Below the pieces are notes generated by a model, which made no database searches, was not told the origin of the DNA, and saw only the letters and a list, made by a program, of their open reading frames with translations. A program made the translations under genes and the position numbers. DNA of 64,000 nt from contig NBIV01000123.1 of assembly GCA_003194525.1 (NCBI GenBank), positions 124,001 to 188,000 on the forward strand, read 5' to 3'. Origin of the DNA: Gracilariopsis chorda. Taxonomy: Eukaryota; Rhodophyta; Florideophyceae; Gracilariales; Gracilariaceae. This document shows positions 1-8,425 of the stretch, piece after piece (the stretch's first letter is position 1; every line of letters starts with the position of its first letter).

Positions 1-1773
1 AAAGGCCTTGTCTGCCAGACGAACATAACTTGTTTCTTAAGAAACGACAATGGCAATGTCTCTTACGACGTCAATCAATCGCTGAGAGAGAAGAAACTGT
101 ACACGAAGAATAATTCCCTGACGGGAAGCGATTTCGGAACTACAACAGACGGACCCAGTGATGCCTACATCGGACATTTAGACTACGGTGGTGGAGTGGA
201 ATGCGATGCAATTTTCCCAGATTGGGGCCGACCAGATGTGGCTCAATGGTGGGGAGATAACTACAGAAAGCTTTTCAGTATCGGACTCGATTTCGTGTGG
301 CAAGATATGACCGTACCAGCGATGATGCCGCACAAACTCGGTGACGCTGTGAACACGAGACCGCCTGGGGACTGGCCGAATGCAGGCGATCCGTCCAATG
401 GGCGATACAACTGGAAGTCCTACCATCCTCAAGTGCTCGTAACTGACATGCGGTATGAAGACCACGGGAGAGAGCCATTTGTTACGCAACGAAATCTCCA
501 TGCTTACACACTTTGTGAGTCTACAAGGAAGGAAGGGATTGTTGGGAACGCAGACAGTCTGACGAAGTTCCGCCGCAGCTACATTATCAGTCGTGGAGGA
601 TATATCGGCAACCAGCACTTCGGTGGTATGTGGGTTGGGGACAACTCTTCCACGGAAGACTACCTCGCCATGATGATTATCAACGTCATCAACATGAACA
701 TGTCCGGTGTGCCGCTCGTTGGGTCCGACATTGGAGGTTTCACAGAGCATGACAAGAGAAATCCTTGTACGCCGGACTTGATGATGAGATTTGTGCAGGC
801 TGGTTGTTTGCTACCATGGTTCAGGAACCATTATGATAGGTGGATCGAGAGTAAGCAACACGGAAAGAACTACCAAGAGCTGTACATGTACCCTGATCAG
901 TTGGACGGCTTGAGAAGTTTTGTGGAACTTCGCTATCGCTGGCAGGAAGTATTGTACACCGCTATGTATCAGAATGCTTTAAGTGGGAAGCCGATAATCA
1001 AGACGATATCCATGTACGGCAACGATGTGAACGTCAAAGACGCCCAAAATGATCACTTCCTTCTCGGTGGTCATGACGGATATCGCATTCTTTGTGCACC
1101 TGTGGTGAAGGAGAACCGAACTAGCCGAGATGTATATTTGCCAGCTTTGACGAAGTGGATCAAGTACGGGCCAGCGTTCGAGGCGAAACCTCTAGAAAGG
1201 GCTATCAACGGAGGTCAGTGGATGAGGAACTACAGCGTTCCGCAAAACGAAATGGCTCTTTTCGTGAGAGAGGGTACTATTCTGCCCGTGCGATACACGT
1301 TGAGCGGCAATAACAAATCGCTCAATACGTACACTCAGAACGATCCGCTAGTATTCGAAGTGTTTACCATGTCTGGAGGAAACGGAATGATGTACCTGGA
1401 CGACGGAGGTGTTACCACAAACGCTGAAGACAATGGCAAGTACTCGGTGATCAATGTTGAGAGCAAAAAGACGTCCTCATCTAGTGGAACCATCACGTTC
1501 AGCCATGATCTATACGAATATCCTTGGGGGGCATCGTTCTATGGCCGCGTTCGAAGTATCGGGCCTATCAAAACGATTCACGTTAAGGCGTTTGCTGGTG
1601 AGGACGACATGGTAGCCGGCACTTTCTCCTCCAAGCAGGAGTTCTTCAACAGTGCTACCGTAGGCACCTACTGGGAGGATAAAGGCACTGGATCTGTTTG
1701 GTTCAGGCTGCCGGCTGTTTGTCTCGCCGATTCGATCATCACTGTGAACTGCAACGGTTCCATCGTTAGTTAA
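1..1773 (+). CDS. alpha-1,4-glucan lyase, copy 1 (3' part, cut by window start)
   Basis: GH31-family exo-lyase that removes glucose units from the non-reducing end of starch, glycogen or maltosaccharides as 1,5-anhydrofructose. The frame is open from base 1 to the TAA at 1771-1773, so the N-terminal half lies outside the window. The visible 590 residues align without gaps of note to the complete copy at 50555-53821, roughly four residues in five being identical by eye. The nucleophile is in FVWQDMT (Asp codon 304-306) and the acid/base in GMWVGDN (Asp codon 640-642). Both are intact, as are the substrate-site blocks LVGSDIGGF and WFRNHYDRW. No intron or frame break is visible, so this should be a working isoform. 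It lies on the same strand as copy 2, consistent with an ancient tandem duplication. Two lyase isoforms are known in Gracilariopsis, but I cannot say which this is without the N-terminus. Confidence 0.95.
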   Translation, partial: KGLVCQTNITCFLRNDNGNVSYDVNQSLREKKLYTKNNSLTGSDFGTTTDGPSDAYIGHLDYGGGVECDAIFPDWGRPDVAQWWGDNYRKLFSIGLDFVWQDMTVPAMMPHKLGDAVNTRPPGDWPNAGDPSNGRYNWKSYHPQVLVTDMRYEDHGREPFVTQRNLHAYTLCESTRKEGIVGNADSLTKFRRSYIISRGGYIGNQHFGGMWVGDNSSTEDYLAMMIINVINMNMSGVPLVGSDIGGFTEHDKRNPCTPDLMMRFVQAGCLLPWFRNHYDRWIESKQHGKNYQELYMYPDQLDGLRSFVELRYRWQEVLYTAMYQNALSGKPIIKTISMYGNDVNVKDAQNDHFLLGGHDGYRILCAPVVKENRTSRDVYLPALTKWIKYGPAFEAKPLERAINGGQWMRNYSVPQNEMALFVREGTILPVRYTLSGNNKSLNTYTQNDPLVFEVFTMSGGNGMMYLDDGGVTTNAEDNGKYSVINVESKKTSSSSGTITFSHDLYEYPWGASFYGRVRSIGPIKTIHVKAFAGEDDMVAGTFSSKQEFFNSATVGTYWEDKGTGSVWFRLPAVCLADSIITVNCNGSIVS

Positions 1774-1990
1774 GTATTCAAAAGACTAGAGCTTCCTTGT
1801 CCCTGTCCTAGTGTATTGTTACACATTATCTTGAATAGTTGTATACACACTCCACGCATATTCATAAACTTGTTCATGCTTTTTTCGTATCTATGCTTGC
1901 CTCAAGGAGGTCAGGACAGTCACAGTAGAAAAGATCTCTGGCAGACTATCATGGTGCTGTTCGCAGCAAGTGTGTGAAAGAAAGGTTTGA

Positions 1991-2025
1991 GGTGTTGGAT
2001 GGGACATAATATGTCCCATCCAACA
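1991..2025. repeat. perfect 17-bp inverted repeat with 1-nt centre
   Basis: Arms 1991-2007 and 2009-2025 are exact reverse complements around a single A at 2008. The arms start GTGTTGGATGGG. It lies 218 nt after the lyase stop codon. It could form a 3'-UTR or cruciform hairpin, or be the remnant of a small inverted-repeat transposon. No target duplication was seen. Confidence 0.85.
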
Positions 2026-3856
2026 CATGTTCCTGCAACGCACATTGGACATGCGGAGCAGAAGGCAACGCACTAGGGTAGGGTAGGTGAACTGTAACAG
2101 CCATTCTCCTTGCAATTGGTGTCACGTACACCAGGGACTTGCGGGAATTGTTAGGTTATTACGTTTAGCACCATTCAAGTAAATAATAAAAATACTATGA
2201 ACCCATCGTGTTCTTGGTTGTTCTGAGTGTTGTGGATATGATCGGAGCCAAAAGAATACACAAACTGTTGAAAAGGTGTTCTCTATTCTCAAAGCGGCAA
2301 AAAATTGGGATAAGAGTACTTCACGTGTATTTCAATCTCAATCCTTTAACATATAAGTAATACTAACGTTCAATGCGTAGGTGTCACAAACAGTTCATGA
2401 AGTCCAAACGTCTCCCGTTCCATGGACTCCTTTTTTACTTTACTTTCAAAGAATAAAAATTGATGGTACTACTCTACTATGCCATTACGAAATCTCAAAG
2501 TAGTCAACGAACGCCTTTTACGCGTGAAAATCGTATTAAACCATTTCAAAGACGTTGCAACGATTCTAGAAATTAAAATACATATTTGGTCTTGCAATAA
2601 AGAATTTGTCCAATATTTTGATTTCAAAAACGGTTCTCTGCAAAATCTCAAATAATAAATACCTGAATGTATTAAGGAGTTCAAACGTAAACCAAAACAT
2701 GCAAGTGAGGTGCAAAGTACTTCATTTCTTACTTGAAGACCTTCGCCAGCTCACTATGTTCGTTCAGGACTTCTACAGGCTATTTTCTAAGGCAATTAAA
2801 GGCACGGTTTGCACATTAGGATTTTTGACAACAACATTTGACTTTAGTATGAAGCTAAGATATTTAGAAAACTACGCAAAACATCAACAAGCTTCTTCCT
2901 CCATCAATGAACTTTAACCATTTTTCCTGCCCCTAAACATACCCATGCACCTCTTTCACACATTCATATTACCCGACCTATCCATGGCAAGATTTCTACA
3001 TACCGACGATCCTCGAGCGTTGATCTACTACTATTACTACTTCCAGATTTCTTTAACCACAATTTCTTCCAAATGTCAGTTTCAGGGCAGAATAATGACC
3101 AGAATTGAAGATTCTCCAAACTACAAGCCCAATTTGGCAACTGCAAGTTGGTAAAAGATATTGCATTGGTGGCTACAGCCTCAAACCGATTGCTTTGTTG
3201 TGGGGTGAGGGCATTCAGTTTCATATAAAGCTTGTGCGGTTCTACTTATACTTTAAAATTTTTGTCACTTTTCCACCGTCCTCTTGATTTGATATTCTGA
3301 TCTCCGAGCCCTCTAAACAACTTTTCCGCGGATACGCCTCCGAATCGCAACATATAAGGCGTCACCTCGAGGGACAACACCATACAGTCCAACGATTGTC
3401 GCAGTAGTGCACAGTATCGGACAGGTGCGTATTGGAAGAGATTTTCTCGTTCCAGGGTTTTTCGGCGCTCGACGAATTTGTGTAAAATCCCTCCCACAAG
3501 GTAGAGTCGAATGGTCTACGCCTCGTTTTGTACCCGTCTTCTCATCATGATTTTTATCGTTCATAAGGTGACCTTCGGCTTTAGGAATCCAAAAATACGA
3601 CATCGCCAACTTTCAGCTGTAATAACTCTCCAAATCTAAGGTAACATTCAAAAAGCAATAGCAGTCCAATTCCAACGTTTTCCTAGTCATGAAGAAGCAA
3701 TTCATATGCTAGCGTGTTCAACATAATTACCGGGCATACTCCGTAATGTGACATAGGCCTACTCAAACCCCGTCCAGGCAATCCTAGCGCAGAAAGCCTC
3801 AATTTGCTATGTTTTTGCGGCATATAAAATTCCAAAGCAGACTTAGCTTGGGCTGA

Positions 3857-3882
3857 CCCCCCCCCCCCCCCCCCCGCCCCCC
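3857..3882. repeat. poly(C) tract
   Basis: A run of 19 C, one G, then 6 C. Tracts like this mutate in length and are error-prone in sequencing, so the exact length should not be trusted. Confidence 0.9.
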
Positions 3883-4019
3883 AAGATTCAGATCATGATT
3901 ACCTTTGTAGCATTGCACACAGTAACGCTTGAATAATCGATCAACGTCTCCAGCGGTTTTGAACCGCTGTTCCGACTCGCTCAAGGTTTTCAGCCATGTC
4001 AAGAATTGTTACAAATTTT

Positions 4020-5351
4020 TGTTATATTTGTGCAGCGTAGACTGCTTTAATCATGTTTGGGCAAGTTCATACAACCCGTGAAGGTCTGTCAGCACGGTTG
4101 GCATCGCTTGGGATAAATAGACAATCCGTGTATAAGTTGCTCACGAGAAGTAAAGCTGCTGTGCGCCGACACTTTCGATTGAAACTCGATACACTGCTAC
4201 GTCCTTTACTGAGAGCACCCAATTAGAGCCTGATTATCGAGAAAAACAATCACCCGCGTCCCATGATTTTTCTGTTGTCGGAGCAGCAATCGTAATACAG
4301 GAAGGAGAACCTCGCCTTTGAGAAGATGAATCGGCATTCTTTTGTGCCAACGGTGCCTGATGGCGAACTTCCATTGCTGATTGGATATCCATTATGCCAT
4401 TGACGTTCCGCTGATTGGAAAGCAGATGTAGCGCATCTTCACACGGACTATATACCACTCCTCCATCCCAAAGACTCGCATCCGTGCATAGGGCATAGAT
4501 ATAAAAGGGCGTGGTGATGCAAGTGCGTATCAACCCAGATAGCTCGACCAGAAGTATGAATTCTTGTCTGGCAGTTTTGGTGGGTTGGACTGTACGGGAG
4601 CCAGACTGGCTCAACTGGTGCCGGCTTTGCAGCACCAAGAAGAAGAGTCGACGCAAGAGAAGAAACTACGCCCACTTCCCCAAGAGACACTGCAGCTCGC
4701 GCACTTTCCAGCGTCTTCGCTTCACGAAACTTACCGTCCGCGATATAAGTCATCGCATCTTTATCGCTTTTGGCAAGAGCAGCCCATTTTCGTGAATTTC
4801 CATTCCCAGAACTTTGGTGCAGGATATCGTCCCTGGCCACGAAACGTTCCGTGGTGGGGACGGTAACCCACATCGCTCAGATTCCCGTGTAAATGACTTC
4901 AGAGCCATACTTGCTTTTTCCATATTCGTGCCAAGGGAGAAGTAATCATCACAAAGGCTCCATAGCTCAATTCCGAAACATCGAAAATATCTGTTATCTA
5001 GCCCCTAGACGATAGGCTGGCAGACGCGAGCAGCTCCCGATGAATGGCTTGTGCCACGAACACAGAGTGTGACTACCCCATGGGCATAGAACGCACTACA
5101 GGGCATACCTGCGTGTCACGCTTTTCTATCGGAGGTAAACCATAATAGAGGCTTATCCATTCCAGTACCTTCCTCCGATGAAACTGATTGTCCATATCCG
5201 ATTTATCGACATATAGCTTCTGCTTAAGGAGCATCCTTAAACGTGCAAAGTGTCCTGGATTCCATAAATCAATCTCATCAGGCACTAAAAAGACTTTATT
5301 GGCGTTACGCGCGTCGATAATCAGCTTCTGGTTTCCCTTATCCCTCTTCGA
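4020..5351 (-). pseudogene. RT/RNase H retroelement, 3' half (interrupted by the Ty3 insertion)
   Basis: On the minus strand, 5351 to about 5040 encodes reverse-transcriptase-like sequence: LIIDARNAN, then YVDKSDMDNQFH, then YYGLPPI, then a PMG block. This resembles the fingers/palm start of RT families common in protists, where an SD-x-x-N-x-(F/Y)-H motif is followed by a (Y/F)-x-LPP motif. Further along, TDASLWDGG (Asp codon 4479-4481) and VIVFLDNQALIG (about 4236-4270) look like RNase H catalytic segments. Several stops and frame changes show it is dead. The same gene continues on the far side of the Ty3 element at 15669-17380; the reading frame matches across the junction once one copy of the 5-bp duplication is discounted. 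The order RT then RNase H without a recognisable integrase suggests a DIRS-like or unclassified retroelement, but that assignment is an inference. Confidence 0.6.
5347..5351. repeat. target-site duplication TTCGA, left copy
   Basis: TTCGA immediately precedes the left LTR and recurs at 15664-15668 directly after the right LTR. Five bases is the usual duplication size for Ty3/gypsy integrases. Confidence 0.9.
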
Positions 5352-5889
5352 TGTGAGATAGTGCGCGCGAGCGCCCTACTCAGGTGAAATGTCCGGGAAC
5401 GGCGACGGTGGGTATCGCGCAACGGGGTGTAAGGCCGTGCGGCTACCGAGTCGGAAAAGACGGAACGGTGAAGGTGCGGAGTAGCGCAGGACCCTTTGCT
5501 GTGAGGCCGAGTACGGAGACACGCGTAGCCGAAACAGGTACCACGCACCTAAACAGAGAGCCGATGTAACGGTAGATATCCGATACGGCGCAGCCTGTAA
5601 AGGACTTTGACGAGCTGCGTCTCCTACTACGACTTAAGATCCGTGCCAAGGAACTAAGACGAAGAACCTAGTAGGAAGCACCTTTAGTTTACTTGGTGAG
5701 GGCGTCGGCCGCGCTGGCGGAGAATAAATATCCAGCTGGGCCGCGCCACACGTGTATGGCTTACCGCTCGCGGGGCACTAGCTGCCACCGGCACACACGT
5801 GTGCTACTACAACTACTACACTAGCCGAATAGCGGAAGGGCTCCTACAGCCAGAATACCACTCCAATAAACGGTTTTCACTTCCTTACA
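5352..5889 (-). repeat. LTR, 3' copy relative to gag-pol
   Basis: Starts TGTGAGATAG and ends CTTCCTTACA, 538 bp. It matches 15126-15663 over its full length with about nine substitutions and no indels, counted by eye. Read on the plus strand it contains AATAAA at about 5723 and again near the end. On the minus strand there is an AT-rich TATTTAT stretch that could serve as a TATA element for gag-pol. Confidence 0.95.
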
Positions 5890-5900
5890 GACCCTTCTCA
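5890..5900 (-). other. polypurine tract
   Basis: On the minus strand, purine-rich GAGAAGGG lies two or three bases before the 3' LTR. This is where the plus-strand primer of an LTR retrotransposon is expected. Confidence 0.6.
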
Positions 5901-6042
5901 CACTGTTGTCCGTCCCCGGACAGCCATCTTCGATTTCCGTGTATGGCCTCTTTCAACCGTTCTGCTCGACCCGTCCTCATAAGAGTCCCCTTCACTTTCA
6001 TCCGTGTATCGCTTCGTCCCGCACCCCGGTTCACACTCCATC

Positions 6043-7425
6043 ATGCCGCAGGTCGGCGAGAATTGGGTCAGCCCTGACACAGAGTTCGACCATCGCCGCC
6101 TTCCGGGACGCACACCAATTTCCGATCGTCGGATTGTTCTTCCCTCTCATGTCGATGAGTACGTTGTTGCCGCCGCTGAGTGGTTCGATGCTTCTCGCTT
6201 CTCCGCCATCCCGGTTCGTCCGAGCATTGGTTATAGGGCTGGGAATAAACGCCTTCGCGACGGTGCGTGGGAAGCCCGATGGGGGCACATGCGAATCCGA
6301 GTCAATGACGGACCCCACCTTAATGCCGTACGAACGGAACTCGCTGTATCCGTTGATATGCAGTGGGTTCGGTGCGAACAGGAACGAGATTATCAACACA
6401 GACTTTCCGTAATTCTCAGCCGCCTTCGGGATCAATATGATTCAAACATCGACACGGAACCCTTTTCACCACCAGGCCACAATCTCCTTGCTCTAGTCAC
6501 GTGGCGGGCACCGTTAGACGGATTCTACCTCACCTGCGAGCGTGAGCGCTGGAGTGATGACATCAGCGACGAAGCACGCATCCGGAGCTGTCACGCGGTG
6601 TTCTTTGGATGGCACAACCAGGAGTTCCACGATCTTCTTCGTCCGAAGCGGCAGGGCTTTTATCTTCCTGTTCCACAGGAAGAGCGGATGTTCGACGTTT
6701 CGAGGTATCTCTGTGTGCCGACTCCCCCGATTGCGGCATACTATTCGGGCGTGATGCTCGCCGAAGGGCGGCTGCCATCCATCGCCCGCACTGTTCTCCA
6801 GACGGAATGGGCAGTGCTGGAATTCTTCGCGTTCCTTTACGCAGCCCGTGACGGACTACCAATGCAGTTGAAGTTCTCCGACTGGCGCCTTGGACAAGAT
6901 GCTGACTTGGACGCTCCGGTTGGACGGCTGTTCAGGCTCCCATGTGAGCTGGTTCGCTTCATCCGGGGGCTCGGGGTCCAAAACATAGTCCGCGGAACCG
7001 CATTTGGCGCAGCAGAAGCCGACTCTCTCCTGGATTACGTCGTCAGGATCGACTGGGAAACGACACCGAGCCCCGGATACTTGTGGTACGACTACGACGA
7101 AGACCGTTTCACGGATATCCCAAGGCATCCTGTAGGGCGTGATGATGGCAAGGAGTACAGAAACAACCCTACTTATCTGCCGGAGTCGCAGTGGATGGTG
7201 GCGCCTAGCGACTACGCTCCACACTATTTTCCACAAGCAGCGGGGTTCGTTCGGGAATGCCTCGCTGGTATGCAATTATTCAATACCGTCAGCGGAGATG
7301 ACGATGACGAAGGCGCATTGGCCGTCCAGTCTGAAGCGACACAGATCCGACTCGGATGCGCACAGGCGTTCGCTACATGCACCAGCGCCGGGTTTGTTCG
7401 GTCAATATCAAACCAGATTCGGTAA
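6043..7425 (+). CDS. antisense ORF A of the chromovirus, 460 aa, function unknown
   Basis: An open frame of 460 codons on the strand opposite gag-pol, starting about 150 bp inside the left LTR. I chose ATG 6043; a GTG at 6004 would add 13 residues. Composition is even and protein-like, rich in Trp, Tyr and charged residues. There are no low-complexity runs except one acidic stretch (DDDDE) near residue 420. No transmembrane segment or signal peptide is obvious. I do not recognise a domain. Some plant Ty3/gypsy elements carry extra genes, including antisense ones, between pol and the 3' LTR, so the position has precedent. Its length argues against chance, and it is not a shadow of pol, because pol ends at 8426. 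The last 70 nt overlap the next ORF in a different frame. Confidence 0.7.
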   Translation: MPQVGENWVSPDTEFDHRRLPGRTPISDRRIVLPSHVDEYVVAAAEWFDASRFSAIPVRPSIGYRAGNKRLRDGAWEARWGHMRIRVNDGPHLNAVRTELAVSVDMQWVRCEQERDYQHRLSVILSRLRDQYDSNIDTEPFSPPGHNLLALVTWRAPLDGFYLTCERERWSDDISDEARIRSCHAVFFGWHNQEFHDLLRPKRQGFYLPVPQEERMFDVSRYLCVPTPPIAAYYSGVMLAEGRLPSIARTVLQTEWAVLEFFAFLYAARDGLPMQLKFSDWRLGQDADLDAPVGRLFRLPCELVRFIRGLGVQNIVRGTAFGAAEADSLLDYVVRIDWETTPSPGYLWYDYDEDRFTDIPRHPVGRDDGKEYRNNPTYLPESQWMVAPSDYAPHYFPQAAGFVRECLAGMQLFNTVSGDDDDEGALAVQSEATQIRLGCAQAFATCTSAGFVRSISNQIR

Positions 7426-7910
7426 CTGCTCTGCATCATGTCCATCGGAATTCCGTCGTGACTGAGGAGCTCGACTTGTCCACCGATAGAACACATCTTT
7501 CAGCAGCACTGTACCGAGCGTATCGCAAGTTGAACGACCAGTGTGCAGAGCTGGAAGTGCCGGTATCGGATAGCATTACGCAAGCACTGGGCCGCGCGAT
7601 GGAATGGGTGGTGGAAGCGAAGCGCTATGCGAGCTTGCGAATTGCTGCGTCCCACCAGTTTAACGAGATAGTCAATCAGGTAAGGCGCAGTGCTGAAACC
7701 GTGCTCGGGAATGCAGGTAGTGTGTTCGCCTGCGAGGACGCAACCGATGTTATAACGGGAGTGGTGGCGGGTTTGGCGGTCGAAGCGTCCGGTGCGAAAA
7801 GGGTGTTGGGCGAGGACCATGTAACTCCCGCTGACAGCGGAACAGATAGGACAGGTATGCCAACGTCGGATGGGGCGCATGGCGATTCTCAGAGGCAAGG
7901 CGCGTGCTGA
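7356..7910 (+). CDS. antisense ORF B of the chromovirus, 184 aa, function unknown
   Basis: ATG 7356 to TGA 7910, overlapping ORF A by 70 nt in the -1 frame. It may be a separate gene, or the C-terminal part of one protein of about 620 residues joined by a frameshift or broken by an indel. The middle (residues about 45-120) looks helical and charged, without Cys/His clusters. Two overlapping AATAAA hexamers follow 18 nt after the stop, which suggests a polyadenylated plus-strand transcript ending here. No family is recognised. Confidence 0.55.
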   Translation: MRTGVRYMHQRRVCSVNIKPDSVTALHHVHRNSVVTEELDLSTDRTHLSAALYRAYRKLNDQCAELEVPVSDSITQALGRAMEWVVEAKRYASLRIAASHQFNEIVNQVRRSAETVLGNAGSVFACEDATDVITGVVAGLAVEASGAKRVLGEDHVTPADSGTDRTGMPTSDGAHGDSQRQGAC

Positions 7911-7927
7911 CTGAGTGCAATTGATCA

Positions 7928-7938
7928 AATAAAATAAA
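7928..7938 (+). promoter_or_regulatory. overlapping AATAAA poly(A) signals after antisense ORF B
   Basis: AATAAAATAAA contains two AATAAA hexamers at 7928-7933 and 7933-7938. They lie on the same strand as ORFs A and B and right after the stop of B. Red algal poly(A) signals are not strictly defined, so this is supportive only. Confidence 0.45.
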
Positions 7939-8425
7939 TGAGCAATTTTTTTAGCAGTGCCACATATGGTTGAACTTGTTCATGCGCCTGAGCTCCGAAT
8001 ACCGGCCAGGAGACACCAAACAGGGCGTTTTCCAGAGAATTCAAATCCGTATTCAGATTCGTTCTGCGATGCCTACAAGCCGAGATACGGGCAATTCTTT
8101 GTTTCGGCCACTTTTTCGGCTTGCAAGCCGGTTTCAAAAAATCTGAACAATTCCGGGGCGGATTATTTGATACTGTCTCGTGCGCCGTGGCAAAGCCTTT
8201 CGCGCTATAAGCGTCTATGCTTTCCAGGTGTCACACCAGGTTAGCTTCTCAAGGGGTGGATCTTTAGCATTGTTGACGCCGTTTCGGGGCTCGTGGTTCA
8301 ACCGCCGTGTCATTGCTGCTGTGCGCCGCGTCCCGATGTGACGCAGTACCGCCTTGGGTTTCAAAGTAGGAGCTTTGGTACCTTCTGCCTACTCTGTTGA
8401 GTCAGAGCGACACGAGAATGATTCA

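Larger units (their letters stand above)
1774..4000. other. intergenic, no gene recognised
   Basis: AT-richer DNA downstream of glucan lyase copy 1. Short ORFs occur on both strands, but none has recognisable motifs or sustained coding character. The first few hundred bases probably hold the 3' UTR. A quasi-palindrome (1991-2025) and a C-tract (3857-3882) are listed separately. The part beyond about 3.2 kb may be degraded transposon sequence, but I could not show it. Confidence 0.5.

Noticed and set aside
7390..7396. GGGTTTG as a slippery site joining antisense ORFs A and B
   Set aside because: ORF A reads it as GGG TTT, not G GGT TTG, so the phase is wrong for -1 slippage.
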